The position numbers were made by a program, and so were the translations under genes. A DNA stretch of 64,000 bases from the NCBI RefSeq assembly GCF_050624435.1, contig NC_134542.1, forward strand, positions 8,676,497 to 8,740,496. The letters run 5' to 3'. Of this stretch, positions 23,048 through 34,437 are shown one piece after another (position 1 is the stretch's first letter; each line of letters starts with the position of its first letter). The DNA is from Tenrec ecaudatus (lineage: Eukaryota > Chordata > Mammalia > Afrosoricida > Tenrecidae). The notes below the pieces were generated by a model that ran no database searches, had not been told where the DNA came from, and saw nothing but the letters and a program-made list of their open reading frames with translations.

Positions 23048-24384
23048 TTATTTGCCACCCAGGTCCTACAAGATCTAGCCCTTACCTACTAGCAATCTGT
23101 AGATCACTGTAGTATCCATATTCCTGTAGTCTGATTTCATAGTTTCTGAGAAATTTTCTACTAACTAAGTTTCCCAGAGTAAGTCAGGGTTGCCCGTGGG
23201 TGGAGAGTCCCAAATAGGAGCTTCGTCGGTCAGAAATACATATGACTGTTCTTGGAAAGCTGCATCGCCCATCTCAAATGTTACACCGACCTTCCACTTT
23301 ATCAGACTCTCCTGAAGCAGACCCACGCTAGTTGCCCCTCACCAATCAAATTACCCCTTCATCTACAACTTTAAGAAGCAGACCTTCTGGCGGGGAAAAC
23401 AAAGGTTGGCCTTTGTCCCTGCTTACTGGGACATAACCCTTGGAGTAACTGGGTGCCTCTAGCTGACACCTCCAGACCACTGCTGAGGATCTGAGCTGAC
23501 AAACTGGGTGGGTCTGGGGGGTGGGGGGAGACCAGAGCAGAAAAGACACACCTGGGAAACCAGTGCCAACTAACCTGGGGAAACATGATGTGGCCTATCA
23601 TGCATGTGCAGTGAGGGCTCAGCCACCAGAGGCTGACCGAAGCTCTGAACACGGAGGCTCTTGGGGCTTCCTGGTTGGGAAAGGATAGGGAAGCTTTGTA
23701 TTGGGGGCCTCCCCAGACCTCACTCATGTATCTCTTCCCGCAATGATCCTGACTAGTATCCTTTTGCTAGAATACATTTTACCATCGTGTGCATGGTGCT
23801 GTCTGTGAGTGCGTCCTTTAGGGAATGACAGACACAAAGAAGCTGGGGCGAGTCTGCAAGTGAAAGTGACGGTGCTCAGGAGAGGCCCTCCGGAGCTACA
23901 GGCCAGCATCCTGTAGGGGTAATGGAAAACCTTGACTCTGGCTAGTCAGTGAGAAGTTTGGGGGTGTCAACTGGACCCCCTAAAACTATGGCTGGCATCT
24001 ACTTATTTGGCAGTTTGAAGGGCAGTGTGAGATCTGTCCTTGCTCTCTGGGTGGTGAGAAGTGCCACATGGATTTGATTACTCCTCAAGTTCTGGGGACC
24101 AAATTTCTTCTGATCCCTGAAGTTCCCAGCCAGACAGAGCCACCCTGAGCGGCTATCTGAGACCAGGCCAAAGCTACATCTTTCCTACCACCTCCTGGTC
24201 TCCACGTCTCCCTCTCTACAAGGGGCACAGCCTATGGGCTGTCATCAGGCATTGGCACTGTCCGTCAGTTCCCAGAGGAACAGCAGAATCAGACCATGTT
24301 CCCCTGACTCGTCAGGCTTTCAGCGACCCATTCCTTCAGAAGTGGATCACCAGGTCCGCTTTCCTAGCCTGGGCGCTCTGCCGA
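23048..24384. other. Intron 1 sequence without a recognised feature
   Basis: No repeat landmark from the families in this window and no recognisable exon. A regulatory role cannot be judged from one sequence. Confidence 0.35.
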
Positions 24385-24670
24385 AGCCTGTCCACGCTAG
24401 GTGACCCTGCTGGTTTCTGAAGCACTCCTAGCGTGGCTCCCAGCAGCATCAACCCCACAGCCGCGGAGTGGATTGCACCCGATGGCAGCCCTGCAGGACA
24501 GTGTAGAAAGGCCCCCTTTGCGTGGCTGAGGCCATACATCTTGATGCCCTCTTTCTCTTGAAAAGCAGCTCGAGTTTGAACCTCTGACCCGGTTAGCAGG
24601 CCAATGTGTCAGATGCCAACCAGCACCCGACCACAAACTGACAGACGGGCGGTGGTCGTTGGGATTCACT
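24385..24670 (-). mobile_element. RTE LINE 5' region (antisense) with an embedded SINE
   Basis: The sequence ggtgaccctgctggtttctg on the left and ccacaaactgacagacgggc on the right match the 5' end of the antisense RTE copy near 61740-61850. Between them, at about 24450-24605, lies an antisense AfroSINE (catcaaccccacagc to acctctgacccggttagcag). Confidence 0.5.
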
Positions 24671-24678
24671 CACTCGGT

Positions 24679-24830
24679 CTCACTGCCATCAAGTTGATTC
24701 TAACTCATAGTGACTCTGCAGGATGGGGTAGAACTGCCCCTGTGGCTTTCCAAGGTAGGACCTCTGTACGGGAGTAGAAAGCCTCTTCTTTCTCCTGGCA
24801 GTTGGAATCACTACATTCAAATCGCAGTTT
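24679..24830 (-). mobile_element. AfroSINE (antisense)
   Basis: Tail ccatcaagttgattctaact through body gagtagaaagcctcttcttt. The head is incomplete. Confidence 0.7.
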
Positions 24831-25021
24831 CCAAGCTGGTGGCCCCAGCTCCTGGCCCTCAAAGGTGGGAAAGTTGTGTCACTTTTCTGAGTCGACTTCC
24901 ATTTCTCCAAGGGAGAGATTGCAATACTTATACCATCTAGGATGAAACTTACTCATACCTGCAAGATTGGAACAGGTTTTATGAAAGCACTTGATCCTGT
25001 GAGGAGAAGAGAGAGAGAGAG

Positions 25022-25205
25022 ACACGGAGTCCTGATGGCGTAGTGGTTACGCATTGAACTGCCAACCGCAAGGTCAGCAGTACTGATCCACCAACCGCTC
25101 CTTGGGAGAAAGATGAGGCTTTCTACTCCCCTGAAGAGTTACGGTGCGTTCTTTTGGTTGCTATGAGTTGGAATCAACTCGATGGCAGTGGGTTTGGTCT
25201 GGTTT
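25022..25205 (+). mobile_element. AfroSINE, full length
   Basis: A well kept copy: ggagtcctgatggcgtagtg head, gcaaggtcagcagtactgat B-box region, gagttggaatcaactcgatg tail. It ends about 150 bp upstream of the first coding exon of SLC16A14. Confidence 0.85.
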
Positions 25206-25367
25206 ATTCCCAAATCAGCTTGATGCCAAAGATGTGTCTCTGAAGGGATGATGCAAGGGGGGAGGGGAGGTTGTCAAAAGAAGACAAAGACATCTATTGG
25301 CCTTATGTTCAATGAAACTATTTGGTGAATCTCTCTTTTTCTTTTTTTTTTAAGAAAACCTTGGAAA

Positions 25368-25626
25368 ATGTACACAAGCCATGAAGACATTGGGTACGAC
25401 TTTGAGGACGACGCCAAAGACAAGGAGAGACGTAAGCCCCACCCCGACATCGATGGCGGATGGGCCTGGGTGATTGTCCTGTCCTCTTTCTTTGTGCACG
25501 TCCTCATCATGGGCTCCCAGATGGCCCTGGGAGTCCTCAACTTGGAGTGGCTTGAAGAATTCCACCAGAGTCGTGGCCTCACCGCCTGGGTCAGCTCCCT
25601 CAGCATGGGCATCACCTTGATCGTGG
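25368..25626 (+). CDS. SLC16A14: SLC16A14 first coding exon (residues 1-86)
   Basis: SLC16A14 (MCT14) is an orphan member of the monocarboxylate transporter family, a 12-helix major-facilitator protein of membranes with no settled substrate. This exon gives the cytosolic N-terminus MYTSHEDIGYDFED, near-identical to what I recall of the human protein. It also gives the family signature DGGWAW at residues 29-34 at the start of helix 1, and helix 2 ending SMGITLIVG. The ATG has A at -3. The acceptor AG is at 25353-25354 after a long T-rich tract, so 13 bases of 5' UTR precede the ATG. The donor is gtatgt at 25627. The exon ends after one base of codon 87 and joins in phase to 33015. The downstream frame past 25626 is intron read-through. 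Confidence 0.95.
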
Positions 25627-26009
25627 GTATGTTGGCATGTGACCCGCAGGAAACGTGAATGGTTGTAAAATGAGAGTCCCTTGTGCTTTGGATGGCCCCT
25701 CACTCCCATTGAGTCCATTCTGACCCTGGGGACCCGTGCCCTAACAACATCTCCTCTATTGTTGAAACAGAATATTATTTGTCAGGGCAATTTCCACTGG
25801 GTTTTTGAAATCGTTTGTCGTCTTTAAAATATGGGTCATTGTGAAAAACTCTCCTTGACCCCAAGTTCGGTTTTCTAAACTGTTAGAACTCATTGTTTAT
25901 CGTGATTAGGCAGGCAGTCCCAGGGCAAAGAATGAGATCTAGTCTTTGAGAGGAATTTGTAGTTTGGATCAGAACAAGGGCATATGTATGGTTCTTGTTG
26001 AGGCTGGAG

Positions 26010-26192
26010 CCATAATGGCTCTGTCCAGTAAGCGTTGGACTGCTAACCACAAGGTCAGTGGTTCAAATCCAGGAGCTGCTTCTCCAGGAGAAAGATGATG
26101 CTGTCAGATAGCACAAAGATTTACAGCCCCAGAAGCCCTCTAGAGCCGTCCCTCGGAGGCAGAATGAACTTGATGGCAGTGGCTTTCGGGAA
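26010..26192 (+). mobile_element. AfroSINE
   Basis: B-box ggtcagtggttcaaatccag, body ccaggagaaagatgatgctg, tail gaatgaacttgatggcagtg. The head is shortened. Confidence 0.75.
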
Positions 26193-26324
26193 AGACAAAC
26201 CATGAAGCCTATCCAGTTATTTAAGAGCTGCACACGAAGGGAAGGTGACTGCACCAAAGAAGTGGTTGTGAGTGAGAGAGGGTTCAATCCTTTCAAAGAG
26301 AGAGCAGATTCGCATAACACTGGA

Positions 26325-26432
26325 GAGAAAACACTGACACAGTGGCTGGAACAAGGACTCAAACATAACAATTGGGAGGATGACACCGGATTGGGCATTG
26401 TTGCTATTCGACACCTAACAACAACGGCACTT
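26325..26432 (+). mobile_element. RTE LINE 3' tail
   Basis: Begins aacactgacacagtggctgg and ends cgacacctaacaacaacggc, the full RTE 3' terminus with its CAA-type tail. Confidence 0.65.
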
Positions 26433-26597
26433 ATTGATAAGTCAGATGTTTGTATCCCGAAGACTGCTTGGCTAGCTACATCTCGGTTATCTGACATCAA
26501 TGAATATTCTAAATGTTCGTGCAAACTGTTTTCAACCGCATCCCTGGCCATCGAGCCAAATCCAGCGCATGACGCCCCCCCCCCCCCCGTGTGTTAC

Positions 26598-26725
26598 AGA
26601 GCGGAACTGCTCCAGAGGATGTTCATCTGTAAGGAAGCAGATCGCCAGGCCTTTCTTCTGTGGTACTGCTGGGTGGGTTTGAACTGCCAACCTTTAGGAG
26701 CCCAAACCATTTGTACCATCCCAGG
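26598..26725 (-). mobile_element. AfroSINE (antisense) partial
   Basis: Antisense body and B-box (gtgggtttgaactgccaacc). A C-run of about 14 bases lies just left of it. Confidence 0.55.
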
Positions 26726-26759
26726 GCCAAGTAAATATGATGAAAGTCAAGTAGCCGTC

Positions 26760-27640
26760 TTATTTCAAATTTGTATTGCTTCTAATTTAAAGCAATGATC
26801 ATATATTATATAAAGAAAAAAAATCTGTGAGCCAAATACGTAGGCAAGAATTAACCTGGGTGAAGGAGAAGGCCAATACCCAATAAGAAGGAGGCTGCCA
26901 AATAATGATGGAACCAAGGGAAGACCCTGCAGGCACCAGAGGTCAATACTGTTATAGTCACCATCCTGCAGTAACTGTGGTCTATGAGTAGATGCATGGA
27001 TGGACTTGCAGGCTGAAGGATGGCGGGGCGGCGAGTGGGAGTACATGCATGAATGTATGCTTGACAGAGGCTCTTTGTGGATTTGTTGACCGTTGTGTGG
27101 TGGGGCTCACAGAGGGCAAAGCTTCATGGAAACTTCTTATACATCACTAGACGCCTTGAGGGAGTGGGTCACTGGACCTGGGGGATCAGGATCATCGTCT
27201 CAGGGGACACCAAGGTCCAGGGGCATAGCATGGACTAACATAAAGACAATGTCTGACTGGGGTGAGTAGCATGCGGAGTCTTAAACACTCACGAGCAGCC
27301 ATTCAGACTCGTATGGAGGACAGCAGAGTGATAAAAATCAAAAGACACACAGAATCATTTAGTCCAGTGGACTAATGGATCACATGGACATCAGTCTTCA
27401 CAAGCCTGAGACCAGAAGAACTAGATGGTGCCAGGCTACCACACCCAGCTGCTCTGTAAGGGATCATACAGGAGAAAAAAGATGGAGCAAAACTCAAAAT
27501 CATAAAAGAGACCAGGCTTTCTTGTCAGATAAAGACTGAGGAAACCCTTAAGACTACAGTCCTTAGTCACCCTTCCGGTCCGGAACTAAGCTTACCCCCA
27601 TGTCTCTCATTTCAGCCAAACGATAGATAAATAGGGTCTG
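26760..27640 (+). mobile_element. L1 3' UTR, older afrotherian type
   Basis: Non-coding LINE 3' region with gagtcttaaacactcacgag, gcctgagaccagaagaacta and gatggtgccaggctaccac, which I recognise as L1 3' UTR phrases from afrotherian genomes. Its left edge is approximate. It lies in SLC16A14 intron 2. Confidence 0.55.
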
Positions 27641-27646
27641 AGGAGA

Positions 27647-27830
27647 ACAATAGGAACCTTAGTGGCATGGTGGTTATGCCTTGGGCTGTTAACTGCAAGG
27701 TCATCAGTTCCAAACCACCTGCAAGAAAATGATAGTTTTCTACTCCCTTAGAGAGTTACAGTCCTGGAAACTCATAGGGGCGGTTGCAGCCTGTTGTATC
27801 GGCCTCAACTCCATGGCATTGAGTTTGTTT
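27647..27830 (+). mobile_element. AfroSINE, full length
   Basis: Head ggaaccttagtggcatggtg, B-box caaggtcatcagttccaaac, tail cctcaactccatggcattga. Confidence 0.8.
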
Positions 27831-27944
27831 ATTTGTTTGAGGACAATGCGAACATCGGTGATGTACTCCCACCTTTGAATGGCCAACCGTTTGAGATCAA
27901 AATGGCAGCACTTACCCAAGGATAACATTCAGAATAAGGAATAG

Positions 27945-28326
27945 CTGAGAAGAATCAATGCATTTGAATTGTGATGGCAAAGAATATTAAAATTCCCGTG
28001 GGCTGCTGAAAGGACAAACCACTCTGTCGTGGAAGAGGTCTGGCCACAGTGCCACTTCGAGGTAAGAATGGCAAGACTTCATCTTACGTACTTCAGACAG
28101 ATTGTCCAGAGAGATGGGGCGCTGGAGAAGGACATGTTTGGTAAAGCGGAGGGGCGGCGAAAAAGAGCAAGGCCCTTAACAAGGTGGGTGGACACAGTGG
28201 CTGCAACAATGGACGCGAGCCCAGGGTCCATGGGGAGGCTGGTGTGGGAGGGGGTGATGCTTTGTTCTGTTGTGCACAGGGTCGCTGTGGGTCAGAACCA
28301 ACTCCACGGCCCCTAACAACAACAAT
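27945..28326 (+). mobile_element. RTE LINE 3' end
   Basis: Contains agaagaatcaatgcatttga, agacagattgtccagagaga and gtggacacagtggctgcaac, then ends ggcccctaacaacaacaatg. The last 60 bases include agggtcgctgtgggtcagaa, which parallels the AfroSINE tail. Confidence 0.75.
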
Positions 28327-28529
28327 GTTCCAAAGTCTTAGGACAACAAGGAATGCAACAAGGACCACAAGGTGGGGTGGGATAAGCCATTTTCTGTTGA
28401 GGGGTTGCAGGGAAGAAGATGCAACCAAACGTGTGTGAACTGTTGACTGTGAGACTCATGATCTGCTCGGTAAACCTTACAGCTCACCAGAGAACGTTTT
28501 ATGAACAACAAACCATTAAAATGCTATAA

Positions 28530-28800
28530 TACCCCTCTACTTCTGGAAAGTTACAGTCTCAGGAACCCAATGGGGACAGTTCTACTCTGTCCGATAGGGC
28601 AGCTATAAGTTAGATGGACGGCTTTGTTCCGATCCTTGCTTGCAAGTGATTACCGTACTAGGCTGCTAACTGAAAGGTAAAGGTCCAAATCCTTCCAGAG
28701 GCAACTCAGAACAAAGGCCTGGTTGCTCTGCATGTGAAAAACTAGCTTTTAAAACCCAATGGAGCCAGTTCTGCTCGAGCGAACATGAGGCCCATCTGAG
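28530..28800 (+). mobile_element. Two AfroSINE fragments
   Basis: A 3' half at about 28535-28626 (gttacagtctcaggaaccc; gcagctataagttagatgga) is followed by a diverged head and body at about 28635-28800 (taggctgctaactgaaaggt). Confidence 0.45.
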
Positions 28801-30016
28801 TGGAGTTGCCTTGAAGGCATCAGGTAACTCTTTGCACAGCGAGGGCCGCTCCAGCAGGGCTGGGTTTCCAAGAACTGCCCCTTTCCAACCCAGACTCACC
28901 CACAGGACAGTGCCTCTCCACACCGGAGGGTGTTTGGTTTTCCAAACTGCCAGACTCTGAGATAGGGGAGAGATGACAACTTCGGGAGACTGTCCCCCCA
29001 GCGAGGAGATCCTTTATTGTGTGGCAAATGGGCCAAGGTTCCGACTCCTTCTGGAGAGAGAAAAATGCCTGCTAGTGAGTCCCATCTCCTTCCAAAGCAA
29101 TGACCTTCCCTGCAAACATGAGTCGTCGGGGCAGAGGGGGTTGGGAAATGGAGAGCCGCAGGCGTTGCCCCCACCCTCCAAACGACCTGCGCGGAGACTT
29201 ATGTTCACTTAGTGGGAGTGGCGCGTGGGCCCAGGAGACGCCAGCGGATGGGCAGTAAGCAGTGTTTAGAAAGTGAAACTGTGCCAGGCCCCGGGCTTGA
29301 CTTTTTCCGCCTCCGACTTTGCCCGTCTGCGAGTCGTAAGTGTCTGTCTGCTGCCAAAGCTGCGTGGGGCAAGGGTTTGGCCGACGCAGAAGCAGACGCT
29401 GTTATCGATGGGACATTCCTATCTGTCAGGCCTTTCAGACCTGCCTTCTGAGGGACAGAGTCCTCCAGAAGTGAGCATCTGCACGGACTGTGGGCTCCTC
29501 CCCACCTTCTGTGCCCCCGCAAGTGTCTTTTAATGCAGGTTGCAGACTCGATCAGTCTTGGGGAGTTCCTGCTCCTGAGCCCCGGTGGTAACGCGGACAA
29601 TGTGATCACGCTAATGAGTTGTTTGTTGACCTTTCTTATCTGAAAAGGGCCATCGAGAGCTACCTTTCCGTCCATTGTACCACTGCCTCTGTGTCACCTG
29701 TCATGTGACGGACTGGCCCTGGGTTTAGAGAAGTAAAGATCACTGTAAAGGAGGCAGAGAGACAGCCCCCCCACCCCTGCTATTGCTCCTGGATTTCAGT
29801 TTCCTCAACAGTTCTTCAGCTGCTTACATAAATGTGCTTATTACATTACCTATATAATGAGCTGATTTGTGACTTTATAGGGGCTGGAATACTTCATAAA
29901 TAACTCCTGCTACCTCTTGGTGTTACAAACCTGTCTTTACATACTACTTATTACATGGAAATAGTGGGTATTTGTAGGTTATAAATGTCTTATGTTTGGG
30001 ACATAAAACTTAAACC
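28801..30016. other. Intron 2 sequence without a recognised feature
   Basis: Relatively GC-rich, repeat-poor sequence with no exon that fits SLC16A14. The block around 28930-29660 is CpG-richer than its surroundings, so a regulatory element is possible but not shown. Confidence 0.3.
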
Positions 30017-30262
30017 GTCTGTCACCGAGTTGATTCCAATTTATAGTGAGGTTTTGCAGGCCTTCCAAGGCTGTGCAGCTTCACCAGTATGGACAACTTC
30101 ATCTTTCTCCTGTAGAGCAGCTGAGGCTGTGAACTGGTGACCTTGCAGTTAGCAATCCATTGCTTACCCATCAGGGCCACATCAACGCAAACACAATAAC
30201 TCCCTGCCATGGAGTTGAGGCCAGCTCGTAGTGACTCCTTTGGAAAGGGTGGAACTGCCCTG
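30017..30262 (-). mobile_element. AfroSINE (antisense) plus a second tail
   Basis: A near-full antisense copy at 30017-30180 (gttgattccaatttatagtg to gcttacccatcagggcc) is followed at 30190-30262 by another antisense tail (ccatggagttgaggccagct) that stops short of the minisatellite. Confidence 0.65.
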
Positions 30263-30326
30263 GTGAGTTCCCAACACTGTGCTCCCACTTTTAGATCAGA
30301 AAAGCAAGAGAACACGGTGGCTAGCT

Positions 30327-31043
30327 GGAGATCCGGAGCAGGCCAGAGATCGACGGGCAGACCGGAGATCCAGAGCAGGCCAGAGATCGACGGGCAGACC
30401 GGAGATCCGGAGCAGGCCAAAGATCGACGGGCAGACCGGAGATCCAGAGCAGGCCAGAGATCGACGGGCAGACCGGAGATCCGGAGCAGGCCAGAGATCG
30501 ACGGGCAGACCGGAGATCCGGAGCAGGCCAGAGGTCGACGGGCAGACCGGAGATCCGGAGCAGGCCAGAGATCGACGGGCAGACCGGAGATCCGGAGCAG
30601 GCCAGAGATCGACGGGCAGACCGGAGATCCGGAGCAGGCCAGAGGTCGACGGGCAGACCGGAGATCCGGAGCAGGCCAGAGATCGACGGGCAGACCGGAG
30701 ATCCAGAGCAGGCCAGAGATCGACGGGCAGACCGGAGATCCAGAGCAGGCCAGAGATCGACGGGCAGACCGGAGATCCGGAGCAGGCCAGAGATCGACGG
30801 GCAGACCGGAGATCCGGAGCAGGCCAGAGGTCCACGAGCAGACCGGAGGTCTGAGCAGGCCAGAGATCGACGGGCAGACTGGAGGTCTGAGCAGGCAGAG
30901 ATCAACGGGCAGACCGGAGATCCGGAGCAGGCCAGAGGTCCACGAGCAGACCGGAGGTCTGAGCAGGCCAGAGATCGACGGGCAGACTGGAGGTCTGAGC
31001 AGGCAGAGATCAACGGGCAGACTGGAGGTCTGAGCAGGCCAGA
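30327..31043 (+). repeat. 37-bp minisatellite, about 19 units
   Basis: Tandem array with a 37-base unit starting ggagatccggagcaggccag and ending with gggcagacc. The first unit starts at 30327 and the second at 30364. Units differ mainly by single G/A changes. The right part (about 30828-31043) has shortened units arranged in a 108-bp higher-order repeat: the word tccacgagca recurs at 30831 and 30939. Because 37 is not a multiple of 3 and the unit lacks stops, long open frames appear on both strands. They are not genes. It lies in SLC16A14 intron 2. Confidence 0.97.
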
Positions 31044-31577
31044 GAACCAAAGCAGAGTTCTTGTCTTTTCTTGGCTGGGACATCGAGTTAAGTCCACTTC
31101 TGAGGGTATCCTCAGCCAATGGTGGCAAAGTGGCCAAACTGCCTGCCCTCACATCCTCATCCAGCCCCAAATACCAGAAAAACAGACAGTGTGACCCTGA
31201 ACCAAAGAAAAAAAGAATTATGAACAAATTGTTTATGATTCCTCTGTACTGCTTGTCAAAACAACCATGAAAATACCAGTCACCAAAAAAATTTTAAAAC
31301 CCTCGGAAGGAAATCAAGAGGGTTGTTGCCAATGACAAAACAGAGTGTCCCCAAAAAGCTAGCCACCGGCGTGTGGCCCCGAGAAGGCTGCAGGGTGAAG
31401 AGTGTCGCATCTCGCACAACAGCATCGAGTCCCAAATCCCCACGTGGTATCAGGGGTTCACAGCCTGACTGACGGGTTCCGCAGGTATATGTAGAGCCAT
31501 GGCAGAGTCCTTTTGGGGGACTTTATTTACACCTGGGTATCCTCATGAAGAAGGAACCCCATCGATGGTACAGTGCT

Positions 31578-32019
31578 TGTGTTAGTCCAGGTTGACTAGA
31601 GAAACAAATCCAGAGACACTCGTATATGTGTAAGAGAGACCTTTATATCAAGAAGTAATTATATTAAACGTCCCAGCCCAGTCCAGAGCAAGTCCGCAAG
31701 TTCGATATTATCCCATAAGTCCAATATTAGTCCGTGAATTCCTCTTTGGACTGACACTGCACATGCAATGATGCCGAACGCAGGAAGATCACCGGCTGGT
31801 GGGTGGAAAGTCCTGTGGATCCAATGATAGTGGACGTATCTCCAGGGCTCTGGCTGCCGTTAGCATGGCGCCATGTGACTTGTGAACAGGAATGGGAAGC
31901 AGAGAGAAAAGGACAGTGTTCTGCCTCCAGAGAAAAAGAGAGGCTGTGACCTGATTGGCAGGCTAGACTCCGCCCCGCCATTCTTTTATCAAGTTGACAT
32001 GAAATTGTGCAACTACCCA
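31578..32019 (-). mobile_element. Solo LTR, ERVL/MaLR-like
   Basis: Starts tgtgttagtccaggttgac and ends caactaccca. It is shorter (about 442 bp) than its relatives at 9415 and 54657. No clear flanking duplication. Solo LTR fossil. Confidence 0.55.
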
Positions 32020-32029
32020 GGGGGCGACT

Positions 32030-32180
32030 AATTGAACCTGCCAGTGGATCTATGGGAGAAAGACAAGGCTGTCTGCTCCCATTGAGATGCACCGCCTCAG
32101 AAATGTTAGGGAGCTCCTCCCTAGAAGGTTGCCATGAGTCAGAATCAACTGGAAGTCCGTAAGTTTGCCTTGGTCTAGAA
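32030..32180 (+). mobile_element. AfroSINE partial
   Basis: Head lost. Body gggagaaagacaaggctgtc and tail gagtcagaatcaactggaag present. Confidence 0.55.
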
Positions 32181-32189
32181 GCATCACAG

Positions 32190-33014
32190 TCCCGAGAGCA
32201 CCCTTCCTCTACCCCATTTAGGCCGGACAAAGACTCCACTGTCGACAGAGGCCAATTAAGTAAGGTTAGTGAGGGCAGGCGGCCAGCCCGGGTGTCGTCT
32301 AAAGGAAAGAGTAGAGACTGCCCAACTCCAGGGGCTGAGCTGCTGCCTGGCTCCAGCTGCTGTGGGCTGGGTGGGAAGGAAGCCTGTGTTGCCATCAGAC
32401 TCCCTGTGGACCCTTTGAGATTTAAAATGCTGGTGAGTGATTAAAAACACTGGGCATTTTTCATTTGCTAAAACACATTTTTAATGTTCGGGATGAAGGA
32501 GAAGCATCCACAGGTTGGTTTCAGCTTCAAGGTCTCCGGTTTGTGGTTGGGTGATGGCCTGTTGACCTGGACTCAGGGCAACCTTGTGGACACACACTGA
32601 GACCTTGCCCAGTCTTGAGTCACCTCTCCAACCGTTTTCATGCACTTCCGTGTGTGGCTGCAGTTCTTGTGTGTATCAAGTGCCTTTCAACGGGGGCTCC
32701 CCTTCCAGTAGTGTATCACAGCACTCTGTTGTGGTCCATGTTGTGGTCCGAGACGAACCAGGCCTTTCTTCCTTGTCCATCTTAGACCTCTCAGGTAGGG
32801 CTTCTGCTCTGGACAAGAGTCAGTCTGTGTATTTGTCTACTTGTGTCAGATCGACCTTCCTGGGAGCTGGAAACTTATGCTCCCCATCTTTGCAGGCTGG
32901 AAGGTTTTTGGATGTAGAGCCATGGCTTGGGGCTTCACATCACAGCCCCGACCATGGTGCAACCTTGGTCCGCAGTGAGCATGAAAGTCGCATCGGTTTC
33001 CTGTTCCTCGACAG
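32190..33014. other. Intron 2 end without a recognised repeat
   Basis: No clear feature. The open frame at 32584-33162 simply runs through the intron into the next exon. The last bases before 33015 form a splice acceptor, ctgttcctcgacag. Confidence 0.4.
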
Positions 33015-33158
33015 GGCCTTTCATTGGCTTGTTCATCAACACCTGTGGGTGCCGCTGGACGGCGATCATCGGCGGAGTGGTGAACGCCCTGGGCTGGGTG
33101 CTGAGCGCCTACGCTGCCAACGTGCACTACCTCTTCTTTACATTCGGCGTGGTAGCTG
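33015..33158 (+). CDS. SLC16A14: SLC16A14 second coding exon (residues 87-134)
   Basis: A 144-base exon read in phase from the previous one: GPFIGLFINTCGCRWTAIIGG, then VVNALGWVLSAYAANVHYLFF and TFGVVA. It supplies helices 2-4 of the transporter core, including the CGCR turn between helices and the conserved GW after it. The 144-base length is typical of this exon in SLC16 genes. The acceptor AG is at 33013-33014 and the donor gtaagc starts at 33159. It carries codon phase 1 at both ends, so it fits between its neighbours without shifting the frame. No stop or frameshift. Confidence 0.95.
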
Positions 33159-33361
33159 GTAAGCATGCTTGCTTTTTTACCCTGATTTTAAACGTGGCTG
33201 TTGGGCGTTGTGAAAACGAGTGTATTTGTGGGGCAAAGAGCCCACTAACACATTCTATTCTTTGGGCTTCTCTAACCTCCTCCCCGCTACACACCCTCTC
33301 TGCTCCTCTGAGGATTTACAGCCTGGGAAAAGCTAGAGAGGGTCACGCTAAGTCAGACTCG

Positions 33362-33525
33362 AGGTGAGGAGTTCGAAACCACCATATGCTGCTCAAGGGA
33401 AAGATGAGGCTTCCTACTCCCATAAAGAATGACAGACTCGGAAACTCAAAGGGACAATGCTTGCCTGTCCTAATGGGTTGTTATGTGTCAGCCCAGAGTC
33501 GAGGGCAATGAGTTTGGCTTGGTAG
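33362..33525 (+). mobile_element. AfroSINE
   Basis: B-box gaggagttcgaaaccacc, body gggaaagatgaggcttccta, tail gagtcgagggcaatgagttt. It lies in intron 3, about 200 bp after the exon. Confidence 0.65.
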
Positions 33526-34018
33526 TGGGCTTAGTATCCACCCCCACCCCCAGCACAGTTATGGATATATTTGCAGCAGAGATCTTCAGTCAGTCAGATC
33601 TATGTATCTTTGTGGTCACTAATTAGCAACGTAGGAAGAAGAACCTTGTCTGGGTGGACTATGTTATGCCAGTTGACCTTGATGTCCCCCTAAGACTGAG
33701 CCTACAGGCCCAGTGACTCATTCCTTCAAGATTTTATGGTTACGGCTAAAATGTCTTCATAATTGTGCCCCCAGGATGCTCTGTTATATTCCAGAATATA
33801 TTTGCAGTATGGGTAAATTTTTTTGTAGGGAGTTCCTCTGCCCATCCTAGGTCGGTGCCCATTCTCCTTGCCACACCTGGCCAGCTCCCAGAAAACCCCT
33901 TTTTAATATAGCGCATTAAATATGCCTCAAGGGTAGAAACCAAACTCACTCTTGTGTTGTTTGGCTTTCTTGTTTCTAACCCTTTTCCCACGAAACACAG
34001 GAAAAGAAGGGTAACCAA

Positions 34019-34218
34019 AGAGCCCTGGTGATGGTTACACACTGGGCTGCTAACTGCAAGGTCAGCAGTTCAAAACCACGAGTCGTTCCATGGGAGAAAG
34101 ACGGGGCTTCCTACTCCCATACAGAATTGCCATCTCGGACACTCGCAGGGTCAGTTCTACTCTGCCCTTCTGGGTTGCTGCAAGTCAGCATCAACTAAAA
34201 AACAGTGCGGTTGTGTAG
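34019..34218 (+). mobile_element. AfroSINE, full length
   Basis: Well kept: agagccctggtgatggttac head, ggtcagcagttcaaaaccac B-box, gcaagtcagcatcaac tail. Confidence 0.85.
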
Positions 34219-34261
34219 TTTTGTATATACAGACTCAAGTGAATAAAGCAAATTACTAACT

Positions 34262-34437
34262 GACACTGAGTGGATTCCACCTCATCCTGACTACATGTAG
34301 ACACAGTTTCCAAGACTGTGAAGCTTGACGAGGCAGGCAACCTCGTGTTTCTCCCACAGAGTGGCTAGCGGGTTTGAACTGCTGACCTTGCAGTTAGCAG
34401 CCCAATGTTTAACCCACAGTACCGCCAGGTCTCTTTT
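34262..34437 (-). mobile_element. AfroSINE (antisense)
   Basis: Tail gagtggattccacctcatcc, B-box gcgggtttgaactgctgacc, head taacccacagtaccgccagg. Confidence 0.75.

Noticed and set aside
30327-31043. Possible CRISPR-like array of 37-bp repeats
   Set aside because: Units are directly adjacent with no unique spacers, in a mammalian intron. It is a minisatellite.
30022-31227. Open frames of 179-401 codons with Arg/Gly/Asp- or Leu/Ser/Pro-rich repeats
   Set aside because: They arise from the 37-bp minisatellite, which is open in several frames on both strands. There is no start context, domain or splice support.
32584-33014. N-terminal extension of the SLC16A14 second coding exon
   Set aside because: The frame is open across the intron end, but the acceptor at 33013-33014 and phase match to 25626 place the exon start at 33015.
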